Below, piece by piece: positions 52,862 to 61,481 of a DNA stretch of 64,000 nucleotides. Made by a program: the position numbers and the translations under genes. The stretch is from positions 1-64,000 of the forward strand of contig CANQNN010000007.1 in the NCBI GenBank assembly GCA_947625205.1, read 5' to 3'. Position 1 is the first letter of the stretch, and every line of letters begins with the position of its first letter. This stretch comes from an uncultured Lachnospiraceae bacterium (GTDB lineage Bacteria > Bacillota > Clostridia > Lachnospirales > Lachnospiraceae). Below the pieces are notes generated by a model that did not search any database, was not told the origin of the DNA, and saw only the letters and a program-made list of their open reading frames with translations.

Positions 52862-53377
52862 ATGCAAAAAGGAAGATTATTTTGGATCACGGGGTTGTCT
52901 GGAGCAGGAAAGACTACGATCGGTACTATGTTATATAATTATCTGAAAGAAAAAGAAAGCAATGTCGTTTTCTTAGACGGAGATATTGTCAGAGATATCT
53001 ATCAAAATAATAAAGATTATACGGTCGAGGGCCGTAATAAGGTCGCATATACGAATATGCGCCTGTGCAAAATGCTTACAGAACAGGGCATCGATGTGGT
53101 TGGGGCCTTTATAGCAATGCGTGATGAATATCGTGACTGGAACAGGGAACATATTGAGAAATATTATGAGATATATCTTCAAGTTCCGGTAGAAGAATTG
53201 ATCAGGCGGGATAGCAAGGGCCTCTATAGACGCGCATTAAATCATGAGATATCGGATGTTTATGGCATTGATATGGCATATGAAGAACCCAAGGATCCGG
53301 ATATTACGATAGTAAATGATTTTTCTTATACCCCACAGGAAGTGCTTGACATTTTGAAGAAAAGATTCAGGCTATAG
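52862..53377 (+). CDS. APS-kinase-like (CysC-family) kinase
   Basis: 171 residues, GGAGG upstream, two bases after the mutase stop. Walker A GLSGAGKT (10-17), the conserved FLDGDIVR strand and YTNMRLCKMLTEQG are typical for adenylylsulfate kinases. No sulfate activation genes (ATP sulfurylase, sulfotransferase) are near, and the setting between PEP mutase and phosphonopyruvate decarboxylase suggests that it may phosphorylate a phosphonate or CDP-linked intermediate instead. That is inference from position. Confidence 0.8.
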   Translation: MQKGRLFWITGLSGAGKTTIGTMLYNYLKEKESNVVFLDGDIVRDIYQNNKDYTVEGRNKVAYTNMRLCKMLTEQGIDVVGAFIAMRDEYRDWNREHIEKYYEIYLQVPVEELIRRDSKGLYRRALNHEISDVYGIDMAYEEPKDPDITIVNDFSYTPQEVLDILKKRFRL

Positions 53378-53379
53378 AT

Positions 53380-54471
53380 ATGAGCAGGATGACTGAAATG
53401 AATCAGGAAATAAAACTGGATAAACTTTCCTATTTTTTGGCGAGGAAAAAAACTTTTTTAGTCTGCGGCAGATCATTTGATCAATTATGCATAAAAGAAG
53501 ACGTGGAACGTGCCTGCGGAGAGATATTCCGTTTTTCGGATTTTTCTCCTAATCCCCAATATGAAGATATTTGCAAAGGGGTAGATCTATTCCGCAGTGA
53601 AAATTGTGATGCGATTCTTGCAGTGGGAGGCGGCAGTGCGATCGACGTCGCAAAAAGCATCAAGTTATTTTCAACGATGGATCCGGGAGATATTTATCTT
53701 GATTAGACACCCGTTGCATCAGACATACTTTTTATTGCCATTCCGACAACTGCCGGCAGCGGAAGTGAGTCGACCCGTCATATCGTGCTGTATTATATGG
53801 GAGAAAAACGATCTATTTCACATAACATGGCACTTCCGGACTACTATGTTTTAGAACCGATGGTATTACAAGGGCTTTCTCAATATCAGAAAAAATGTAC
53901 GATGCTTGATGCGTTATGTCAAGGGATCGAATCTTGGTGGTCAGTTAATTCTACAGAACAAAGTATTGTATTTTCTGAGGATGTGGTTCGGCGGATCGTT
54001 GCTAATTGGGCGGAGTATATAGAAGATAATACAGTTCATGCCGCGCGGCAGATCATGATGGCTTCAAATAGTGCAGGAAAGGCAATTAATATCACATCGA
54101 CGACAGCGGCCCACGCGATGAGTTATAAGCTGACTACTATGTTTGACATTCCACATGGTCATGCCGTAGCCTTGTGTATGCAGCATGTGTGGGAATATCT
54201 GCTTGACCATATACCCCAATGTATTGACATAAGAGGTACAGAGCACTTACAGGTTGTTTTAAACGATATTCAACGGCAGATCAGTTTAGATTATTTCAAA
54301 CAGATGTGCATTAATTTGGAAATGCGATGTCCCGTGTCGCGGGATAAAAGTAATCAATTAGAGGAATTGACAGAATCGGTCAATCTTGTCAGATTAAGAA
54401 ATTATCCTGTTGCAATACAGGAAGACGATATAAAAAGAATATATGCGAGGATACTGCAGGATGAGAGCTGA
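53380..54471 (+). pseudogene. Iron-containing alcohol dehydrogenase (phosphonoacetaldehyde reductase-like) with one in-frame amber codon
   Basis: One frame reads through an iron-type alcohol dehydrogenase of about 363 residues except for TAG at 53704-53706. Before it: TFLVCGRSFDQL, AILAVGGGSAIDVAKSIK (dinucleotide site). After it: IAIPTTAGSGSEST, LDALCQGIESWW, HAMSYKLTTMFDIPHGHAVAL, with His residues that bind the metal. In phosphonate clusters this type reduces phosphonoacetaldehyde to 2-hydroxyethylphosphonate. The rest of the gene is free of stops, so the mutation looks recent, or the codon is suppressed, or it is a sequence error. Confidence 0.85.
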
Positions 54472-55585
54472 AGATTTTGTAAATGTAATAGGAAGTGAGT
54501 TTTTTACTGGTGTACCGGATTCTCAATTAAAAGCGTTGTGCGATTATCTTATGTTTCGTTATGGGATCGATGAGAGACATCACGTTGTCGCGGCAAATGA
54601 GGGAAATTGCGTTGGTATAGCGAGTGGGTATTATTTAGCAACCGGGAAAATACCTGTCGTATATATGCAAAATTCCGGGGAAGGAAATGCGATCAATCCG
54701 ATCGCCTCGCTGTTGAGTGATGAGGTATATGCGATCCCTATGATTTTTGTAATAGGTTGGCGTGGCGAACCTGGCATACATGATGAACCGCAGCATGTTT
54801 ATCAAGGCAAAATAACATTAAAACTGTTAGAAGATATGGATATCACATACTGCGTTGTTGATAGTGATACTTCCAAGGCAGAACTGCAGCATACTATGGA
54901 AGGATTTCAGACTATTCTCGCAAAAGGGAAAAGTGTAGCGTTGGTGGTACGCAAAAATGCTCTTATTAATGAGAAGGACATAAAGTACAGTAATCCCTAT
55001 TCTTTATGTCGTGAAACTGTGATCAACAAAATTCTGGATCATACGGGGAATGATTTTATTATTTCAACGACCGGTAAGATAAGCAGGGAACTTTATGAAC
55101 TTAGACAGGCAAGAGGCGAAGGGCACCAGAATGATTTCCTTACAGTAGGCTCCATGGGACATAGTTCATCCATTGCATTGGGAGTCGCTGTTAATAGGCC
55201 TGAAAAGAAGATCTGGTGTATCGACGGTGATGGTGCTATGCTGATGCATATGGGGGCAGTAGCGGTAATTGGCAGTTTACACCCTCATAATCTGATACAT
55301 ATTGTTCTTAATAATGGTTCTCATGAGACAGTAGGCGGTATGCCAACTGTGGCTTCCAACAGAAATTTGGCAGATATTGCAAAAGCATGTGGATATGAGT
55401 ATGCAGTCAGCGTAGAAAATGAAGCAGATTTGAATCGGATATTGCGGGAAGTTCAGCAAAGAAAGGAATTGACCTTTGTTGAGATCAAATGCGCTATAGG
55501 GTCTCGTAAGGATTTGGGCAGACCGGCAGAAAAACCAAAGGAAAGTAAGGAAGATTTTATGGGGGCGCTGAATATGTCCTGCTGA
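54461..55585 (+). CDS. Phosphonopyruvate decarboxylase
   Basis: 374 residues, starting at the ATG at 54461 inside the dehydrogenase end. ThDP enzyme with the N-terminal PYR half (FFTGVPDSQLKALCDYL, AANEGNCVGIASGYYLATG) and the C-terminal PP half (TVGSMGHSSSIALGVA, GDGAMLMHMGAVAVIG, LNNGSHE). It turns phosphonopyruvate into phosphonoacetaldehyde and so pulls the unfavourable PEP mutase equilibrium. No 2-aminoethylphosphonate transaminase is near, so the path would continue to 2-hydroxyethylphosphonate through the dehydrogenase if that gene is active. Confidence 0.92.
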   Translation: MRAEDFVNVIGSEFFTGVPDSQLKALCDYLMFRYGIDERHHVVAANEGNCVGIASGYYLATGKIPVVYMQNSGEGNAINPIASLLSDEVYAIPMIFVIGWRGEPGIHDEPQHVYQGKITLKLLEDMDITYCVVDSDTSKAELQHTMEGFQTILAKGKSVALVVRKNALINEKDIKYSNPYSLCRETVINKILDHTGNDFIISTTGKISRELYELRQARGEGHQNDFLTVGSMGHSSSIALGVAVNRPEKKIWCIDGDGAMLMHMGAVAVIGSLHPHNLIHIVLNNGSHETVGGMPTVASNRNLADIAKACGYEYAVSVENEADLNRILREVQQRKELTFVEIKCAIGSRKDLGRPAEKPKESKEDFMGALNMSC

Positions 55586-55635
55586 CCAGCGGTATATTAG
55601 ATTTATCGTATACAGAAAGGATATACAATATCGCT

Positions 55636-56976
55636 ATGCAGATCATCAGTTCCATACATTCTATTATAGATTTAAAACGCCCCCGACAAGGCATCGGGGA
55701 TCTATGGAAGGCAGGATTTGACAATGCGCTGTTGGATTTCTCCGCGCTCTGTACGAGTGAGACGTTAGAGCATTTGGGTGAGATCAGACTGAAGAACAGT
55801 TGCGGCACAATGGTGGCACAAGATCCGGGACTGTTAAAAGAGTATGCACATGCCTGGGCGGATCAATGCAGGAGCCGTGACCTTGTGCTGTCTGTTGCCC
55901 GTGCTCCGTTTCTTGCAGAAGATTCAAAAAGGCATGATCTGCAAAGGACGATTTCTGCACTTGCCATAGAAAGCATTAAGTTTTGTGGGGAGATCTCCTG
56001 TCCATATCTGATCATCCGGTTTCCGTGCATCACAGAAAACAGTCACGATTTCTATCTCAGTCTTGCCAAGACCGCCCGTGAAAATCATGTCACGATCCTT
56101 CTTGAGAATCAATGCCGGGATATAGGCGGACATCTTGTGCGGGGATTCTGCGCGGATGAGCAGGAAGCTGCGGCGCGGGTGGACGGACTGAATCGATCCG
56201 CATCAGAGCGGTACGGTCCCTGGAACGGACAGACGGAGCAGGAAGTTGTCGGTTCGGGACCGCACATGACCGGGCAGCAGGACAATTATTTCGGCTTCTG
56301 CATGGATGTAGGCGCCTGCAATCTTTGCGGACAGAATATGTATGATTTTGCCGTAGCTTTGGGTGACCGGATCAAGGCGGTCGTATTGCGCGACTGCGAT
56401 GGCAGCAGTGATGCGTCGCTGCTTCCCTTTACATGTGTGAAAAAAGGACAAACGCAGACAGACTGGTTGAATCTGATTCGCGGACTTAGGCGGATTCGGT
56501 TTGACGGCTGCCTGATCATGGATTATGCGGACACGGCGGCAGCCTGTTCGCCGATCCTCAAGCCGCATCTGCTTGCTCTGGCAAAAGCACAGGGCGATTA
56601 TTTTGCATGGCAGATCGGAATGGAGCGGATGCTGGAACAATACTCTTCGCGGGTGCTCTTCGGCGCGGGAAATATGTGTAGAAATTATATGAAGAATTAC
56701 GGGGACGCATATCCACCGCTTTTTACTTGTGATAATAATAAATCTTTGTGGGATACAGATTTTTGCGGACTGACTGTCAGATCGCCGGAGGCGCTTAAAA
56801 GTCTGCCGTCTGATTGCGCGATATTTATCTGCAATATTTATTACAGGGAGATAGAAGCGCAGTTGAAGGATATGGGGCTTCCGAATCCGATCGTATATTT
56901 TAATGACGAGTATATGCCGACTTTTTATGTGGACAGGCTGGATTCGATGACGAGAAAGTGCGACGGGCAGTTATGA
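55636..56976 (+). CDS. Degenerate sugar-phosphate isomerase/epimerase barrel with C-terminal Rossmann module
   Basis: 446 residues, AAAGGATAT upstream. Residues 1-320 are a TIM barrel of the xylose isomerase-like family, homologous to the protein at 57073. Against it the metal ligands are partly lost: ENQCRDIGG keeps the Glu, but FDTGHAN is FCMDVGACN, HIHDND is VLRDCDG, and FETAP is MDYAD. Residues about 336-440 are the recurrent module (RVLFGAGNMCRN, FTCDNNKSLWD, VRSPEAL). Probably altered or no catalysis, perhaps a binding or structural role. A visible return to higher GC begins here. Confidence 0.75.
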   Translation: MQIISSIHSIIDLKRPRQGIGDLWKAGFDNALLDFSALCTSETLEHLGEIRLKNSCGTMVAQDPGLLKEYAHAWADQCRSRDLVLSVARAPFLAEDSKRHDLQRTISALAIESIKFCGEISCPYLIIRFPCITENSHDFYLSLAKTARENHVTILLENQCRDIGGHLVRGFCADEQEAAARVDGLNRSASERYGPWNGQTEQEVVGSGPHMTGQQDNYFGFCMDVGACNLCGQNMYDFAVALGDRIKAVVLRDCDGSSDASLLPFTCVKKGQTQTDWLNLIRGLRRIRFDGCLIMDYADTAAACSPILKPHLLALAKAQGDYFAWQIGMERMLEQYSSRVLFGAGNMCRNYMKNYGDAYPPLFTCDNNKSLWDTDFCGLTVRSPEALKSLPSDCAIFICNIYYREIEAQLKDMGLPNPIVYFNDEYMPTFYVDRLDSMTRKCDGQL

Positions 56977-57072
56977 TACCTGATATCGATTGAAGGATGC
57001 GTATTTCTGTCCGAATTCGGAGCGGGCGGTGTGCGCCAAATGGGGAAAACATGGGAAAAGAGGACATGGCGG

Positions 57073-58005
57073 ATGGCAGGGATCGGTGTACAGACGAAAA
57101 ATGTGATAAGCGATAAAGACCCGTCAGAGGGTTTCCGGCTGTTAAAGGAGACCGGATTTTCGGATGCGGATTTCAGTCTGAACGGGTATCTTTTGAATAC
57201 GGATCTGTACCGTAATACGGTGAACAAATTTTTTGACCGGAGTATTACGGAACTGGAGGATTTTTTTACGCCGCACAAGGAGGCTGCTAAGAAGGCGGGC
57301 ATCGCCATCAGTCAGATGCATATGCCGTACCCGGTTTATATACCTACAGGCAAAAAGGAAGTCAATGATTACTTGTGGAATGAGGCCGCACCAAAGAGTA
57401 TGCAGATCTGTCATTTCTTAGAGTGCCCGTATATTGTGGTTCATGGCTTTAAGCTGGCAAAATATCTTGGATCTGAGGATGCTGAATGGGAGCGGACAAA
57501 ACAGTTTCTTGATTATCTGGCGCCTATGGCTAAAGAGATGGGGATCGTAGTCTGTATCGAAAATTTATATGACAACATTGGCGGGCATTTGGTGGAAGGA
57601 CCGTGTTGCAATGTACATAAGGCTGTAGCCCGCATTGATGAATTTAATGACCGGTACGGTGCGGAGGTGCTGGGGTTTTGTTTTGACACGGGGCATGCTA
57701 ATCTGGTGGGTATTGATTTTGAGAGTTTTCTTGTTGGGCTTGGCGCACGGTTGAAGGTGTTGCATATTCATGATAATGATGGGATCTCCGATCTGCATCA
57801 GATTCCGTTCACCTTTACAAAAACCAGGGAGAACAGGTCTTCCACAGACTGGGAGGGGTTCTTTAGAGGGATCAGGAAGTCTGGCTACCAAGGGACGTTC
57901 AGTTTTGAGACAGCTCCTGTACTGTCTGCATTTCCAAGTGAGATGAAGGAGGATGTCCTTCGGTTCCTCGTAAGGATCGGGCGGTATTTTGAAGAACAGA
58001 TATAG
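57073..58005 (+). CDS. Sugar-phosphate isomerase/epimerase family protein
   Basis: About 310 residues from the ATG at 57073 (AGAGG upstream); starts at 57031 or 57040 are possible. TIM barrel with the complete metal site: VCIENLYDN, CFDTGHANLVG, LHIHDND and FSFETAP supply Glu, Asp/His, His/Asp and Glu. The family epimerizes or isomerizes sugars, sugar acids or inositol compounds. It is the last gene of the cluster, with its degenerate paralogue upstream. Substrate unknown. Confidence 0.83.
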   Translation: MAGIGVQTKNVISDKDPSEGFRLLKETGFSDADFSLNGYLLNTDLYRNTVNKFFDRSITELEDFFTPHKEAAKKAGIAISQMHMPYPVYIPTGKKEVNDYLWNEAAPKSMQICHFLECPYIVVHGFKLAKYLGSEDAEWERTKQFLDYLAPMAKEMGIVVCIENLYDNIGGHLVEGPCCNVHKAVARIDEFNDRYGAEVLGFCFDTGHANLVGIDFESFLVGLGARLKVLHIHDNDGISDLHQIPFTFTKTRENRSSTDWEGFFRGIRKSGYQGTFSFETAPVLSAFPSEMKEDVLRFLVRIGRYFEEQI

Positions 58006-58051
58006 CAATATGGATGCACACAGTAATTGTACATAATTCTGAAAATATGTA

Positions 58052-58080
58052 TTGCAAAATACAGAACATACATTTATAAT
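58052..58080 (+). promoter_or_regulatory. Promoter of the Rpn-family gene
   Basis: TTGCAA (58052-58057) and TATAAT (58075-58080) are separated by 17 bases, about 155 bases before the start at 58236. The leader between has no recognised structure or gene. Confidence 0.65.
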
Positions 58081-58235
58081 ACTATCATACATACAACAAA
58101 CAAGGCAACAAAGCCAGCACAGCGGCGATTCGTTCGGTATTGCCCAAATCTTCTATGACGAAACAGCGTTCCTGATTTCTCTGTTTTCCATCATAGATTA
58201 CCACGATTTACAACAGAGAAAGAGAGGAGCGTAAG

Positions 58236-59219
58236 GTGCAAAAGAAAAAAATTGCATCAGCCGGTGTGAAGTCTGTGAGCGGCACACCTTATGATGATGT
58301 ATTCCGCACACTAATGGTTAAATGCCCGGAATTGATGATACCGCTGATTAATGAGGCGTTTGACATGCATTATGGGAGTGAGGAGCCAGTACTGGTTTAT
58401 CATAATGAATTTTATGCAGGAGGCAGGCAGAAGCGGGTTACGGACGCATATATGGGGATTCGGCACAGGAGATATCATATTGAGTGCCAGAGCACATCTG
58501 ACGGGACGGTCATGGTCCGGATGTTTGAGTATGATGCCCAAATCGCGCTAGAGAGCTTTGAGCAGAAGCGGAACAAAGTGAGATTTACCTTTCCGCATTC
58601 CATGCTCCTGTATCTTAGGAGCAGCGTTAATACTCCTAAGAGGATGAAGGTGACTGTCCGCGTTCCGGGAGACAGGGCAAGATATAAAGTGCCGGTCATG
58701 AAAGTGTCGGAGTATTCGGCACAGGAGCTTTTGGATAAGGATCTTGTTTTTCTGATCCCATTTCATTTATTCAGATATGAGAAAGAGATGAAGCTGTATG
58801 GGCAGGAGAAAGAGTGGCTGGAAAAGCTCAAAGGCAATTATAGGAAGATCGTCAGGTATCTGAGCGAAAAGGTAGCGGATATGTCTTTGACGGCATTGCA
58901 GTGCCGGATGATACAGGAAATGACCAAAAAGATAGCAGAAAGTCTTGCGGCAGACCATGCGGAAGTGAGAGAAGGAGTGATAGAAATCATGGGTGGACAG
59001 GTATTGGAATTAGAATGTGAAAAATTCTGGAAAGAAACGGTAGAGGAAAGCAGGCGCAAAGGTGCAGAGCAAGGCATAGCGCAAGGACTTGCTGCGCTTG
59101 TTAAGACCCTTAAGCCGCTTTTGCATGATGAGGAGAAGATCTATGAAGCGGTGATAGCAAATGAAGCCTATGCGGACGTCACCAGAGAAAAAGTGATGGA
59201 ATATTACATGAATACCTGA
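58236..59219 (+). CDS. Rpn-family PD-(D/E)XK nuclease / putative transposase
   Basis: 327 residues from a GTG behind GAGAGGAG. N-terminal half (15-140): GTPYDDVFRTLM, TDAYMGIRHRRYHIECQST gives the Asp and Glu-x-Gln of the PD-(D/E)XK core; then VPVMKVSEYSAQELL and a long helical C-terminal end with an AEQGIAQG repeat. Such proteins occur in many copies in Lachnospiraceae genomes and are called recombination-promoting nucleases or transposases; some belong to toxin-antitoxin-like defence. I see no terminal inverted repeats here. It marks the right border of the glycan cluster. Confidence 0.8.
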   Translation: MQKKKIASAGVKSVSGTPYDDVFRTLMVKCPELMIPLINEAFDMHYGSEEPVLVYHNEFYAGGRQKRVTDAYMGIRHRRYHIECQSTSDGTVMVRMFEYDAQIALESFEQKRNKVRFTFPHSMLLYLRSSVNTPKRMKVTVRVPGDRARYKVPVMKVSEYSAQELLDKDLVFLIPFHLFRYEKEMKLYGQEKEWLEKLKGNYRKIVRYLSEKVADMSLTALQCRMIQEMTKKIAESLAADHAEVREGVIEIMGGQVLELECEKFWKETVEESRRKGAEQGIAQGLAALVKTLKPLLHDEEKIYEAVIANEAYADVTREKVMEYYMNT

Positions 59220-59231
59220 TATGACCCATTA

Positions 59232-61442
59232 TTAAAATATATCCATCACAAATAAGTACCCCACCATCGCTAACAGTCCGATGCAGAACAACAGCAGCCC
59301 GAAGGACATACTGCGGGTGATCATGGCGGTGTTTTCGCTCCATTCCTCATGAAACAGGGCATATTTGTGGTCATAATCGACATCCTCCGAATGCTTTCTG
59401 CGGAAGATAAGATCGCCGATTCTGCGGAAGCATGCCGCGATGCAGGCGGCCAGGTGTGTCAGCGGCGTTCCCTCAGGTAGTTCCCTGGGAAGTTTGCTGT
59501 CGCGGTAAACTGTCTTGCGCAGAAGAACAACGACTGTGTCCACAAAGCAGTCCAGGACGCGGCATATCACGCCTGACAGGAAAGGCAGTATCTTGAGAAG
59601 AAGCGGCCTGTAGACCGTATTCTCAAGGTCGAGATACCTGTGCCAGCGATTCACATACCGGCCGTCTTTCATAAGCCACAGCCTTACAATGATCAGATAA
59701 ACCAGCGCTCCGATCCCAAGGGATATGGCGGCGCCTTTTATATTTTCCATAGAAAAGTATGCGATCTCTCCGTAAGATCCCTGCGGCCGGGAGATGAAAG
59801 GAACTATACCCGGTGCATCATATGCCATCATGAAAGACTGTCCCATATCGGCGATCCTGTCCATAACGACATGCGGCAGAAAGCCCATCAGGGGAAGGAG
59901 GGCAGCGCTCAGTGTCAATGAAAAAGCGCTGACTTTATTCATATAGGTCCCTTTCAGGGCGTCAAACTTATCCTGTACGGTTTCATCGGAGTTTTTTTCA
60001 ATAAAGATCGCCACATACAATTTGGTCATATAAGCGATCGTAAGTCCGCCGCTTATTAAGAAGATCCACTCCACAGCTTTCATCACGCCGGCGTTAAGGT
60101 ACAGTGCAGGATCAAGATACGGCGCCGTTAATGATGTATTGGCGGCATTTTGCAGCCATTCGGTGTAGCCGGCGATACTCTCATGAATGAGGGTCTTGCT
60201 GATATAGCCGTTCCAGAGAGGGACGCCGCCGATACCGAGCGCGCCCATCAGGAAGATGCAGTTAAGCAACGGTTTCTTACGTCCGAAACCGCGGATGTCA
60301 TTGAGATTCAGTTTGTGTACATTCATGTAGATGACGCCTGCCGCCATGAAGAGTACCAGCTTGATCAGGGAATGATTGACCATATGAAGCAGGCTGCCCC
60401 GTATGGCCGTCAGGCCGTCGGGCGTTCCGGTTTGGCCCGCCACGTTGACGGTAGTCAGAAGTCCTGACATACCGACGCCAACCAGAATAAAACCGATCTG
60501 GGAGACGGAAGAGCATGCGAGGGTTCGTTTCACGTCAACGGAGAACAGCGCCAGCACCGCGCCGGTTACCATCGTGCATACGCCGATAACGAGGATCAGG
60601 GAGCCCCATGCGGCGTCTCCGAGAAAAATGTATGCGGTCAGGATCAATATGCCGTACATTCCCGCTTTGGTCAGAATACCTGACAGCAGCGCGGAAGCGG
60701 GGGCCGGCGCTACGGGATGGGCTTTCGGGAGCCATATATGGAGCGGGAATGCACCGGCTTTGGCGCCGAAGCCAAACAGCAGACACAAGCCCGCAGCCAG
60801 AAGCTGCGTGCCATCATAGGATCGTGAGGACAGCATACCGTAAGTGAGATATGCGCCGGTCAGGTCGTTGAAGAACAAGGTTCCCGTCACATCATAGAGC
60901 AGGAAGATACCCATCAGCATGGCAAGTCCGCCGATCACTGCTACCGCAAGATAAGTGGCCGCCGCGCGTAAGGATTCTTTTCTTTCATCCTGCGCTACCC
61001 ATACATAGGATGTAAAGGACATGATCTCAAAGAAGATAAAAGTCGTATAGAGATCGGCGGAGAGGAATACGCCCTCCGTAGCGCCCAGGGTCAGCAGCAG
61101 AAACAGATAATATCTGTTGCGATTACGGTAGTGGGTAAAATATTCTCTGGAAAAAAGGGTGCTCATAAACCACATAAAGGACGCGACCGTGCCGTACACG
61201 GCGCGGAAACCGTCGATCGTAAAGTGAAGTCCCATACCGCAGACATAGGGTATGGCAACGATTGTTCCCGATGTTTGTGAGGCGCATGTCTGTATAAGCA
61301 GGAGCAGACTTAAGCCCAGGGTGATCCCGGTCACGATATCCGCGAAGATATCCCGCATTTTTTTATTGATCCGTCCTATGGCATAGCAGAGAAGCCCCGC
61401 CGCCATAGGGAAGAATACGAGCGAATATACCAGTATGTTCAT
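59232..61442 (-). CDS. Antiporter-type membrane subunit (NuoL/MrpA/HyfB-like)
   Basis: 736 residues with about 16 membrane segments. The Proton_antipo_M core shows FEIMSF with the TM5 Glu, GFGAKAGAFPLHIWLPKAHP with the TM7 Lys, and SALLSGILTKAG. After about residue 500 a long C-terminal helical tail with few charged loops follows, as in NuoL-like subunits. Such proteins move H+ or Na+ in complex I, Mrp antiporters or group 4 hydrogenases. It is the last gene of the visible minus-strand operon. No hydrogenase or NADH subunit lies in the window, so the complex cannot be named. Confidence 0.85.
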   Translation of the reverse strand: MNILVYSLVFFPMAAGLLCYAIGRINKKMRDIFADIVTGITLGLSLLLLIQTCASQTSGTIVAIPYVCGMGLHFTIDGFRAVYGTVASFMWFMSTLFSREYFTHYRNRNRYYLFLLLTLGATEGVFLSADLYTTFIFFEIMSFTSYVWVAQDERKESLRAAATYLAVAVIGGLAMLMGIFLLYDVTGTLFFNDLTGAYLTYGMLSSRSYDGTQLLAAGLCLLFGFGAKAGAFPLHIWLPKAHPVAPAPASALLSGILTKAGMYGILILTAYIFLGDAAWGSLILVIGVCTMVTGAVLALFSVDVKRTLACSSVSQIGFILVGVGMSGLLTTVNVAGQTGTPDGLTAIRGSLLHMVNHSLIKLVLFMAAGVIYMNVHKLNLNDIRGFGRKKPLLNCIFLMGALGIGGVPLWNGYISKTLIHESIAGYTEWLQNAANTSLTAPYLDPALYLNAGVMKAVEWIFLISGGLTIAYMTKLYVAIFIEKNSDETVQDKFDALKGTYMNKVSAFSLTLSAALLPLMGFLPHVVMDRIADMGQSFMMAYDAPGIVPFISRPQGSYGEIAYFSMENIKGAAISLGIGALVYLIIVRLWLMKDGRYVNRWHRYLDLENTVYRPLLLKILPFLSGVICRVLDCFVDTVVVLLRKTVYRDSKLPRELPEGTPLTHLAACIAACFRRIGDLIFRRKHSEDVDYDHKYALFHEEWSENTAMITRSMSFGLLLFCIGLLAMVGYLFVMDIF

Positions 61443-61481
61443 GAGAGTACAACCTGCCTTTCCGACCGGAAGCTGATCCGG

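Noticed and set aside
58236-59219. Insertion-sequence ends around the Rpn-family gene
   Set aside because: No terminal inverted repeats or target duplications were found on either side, so I report only the gene.
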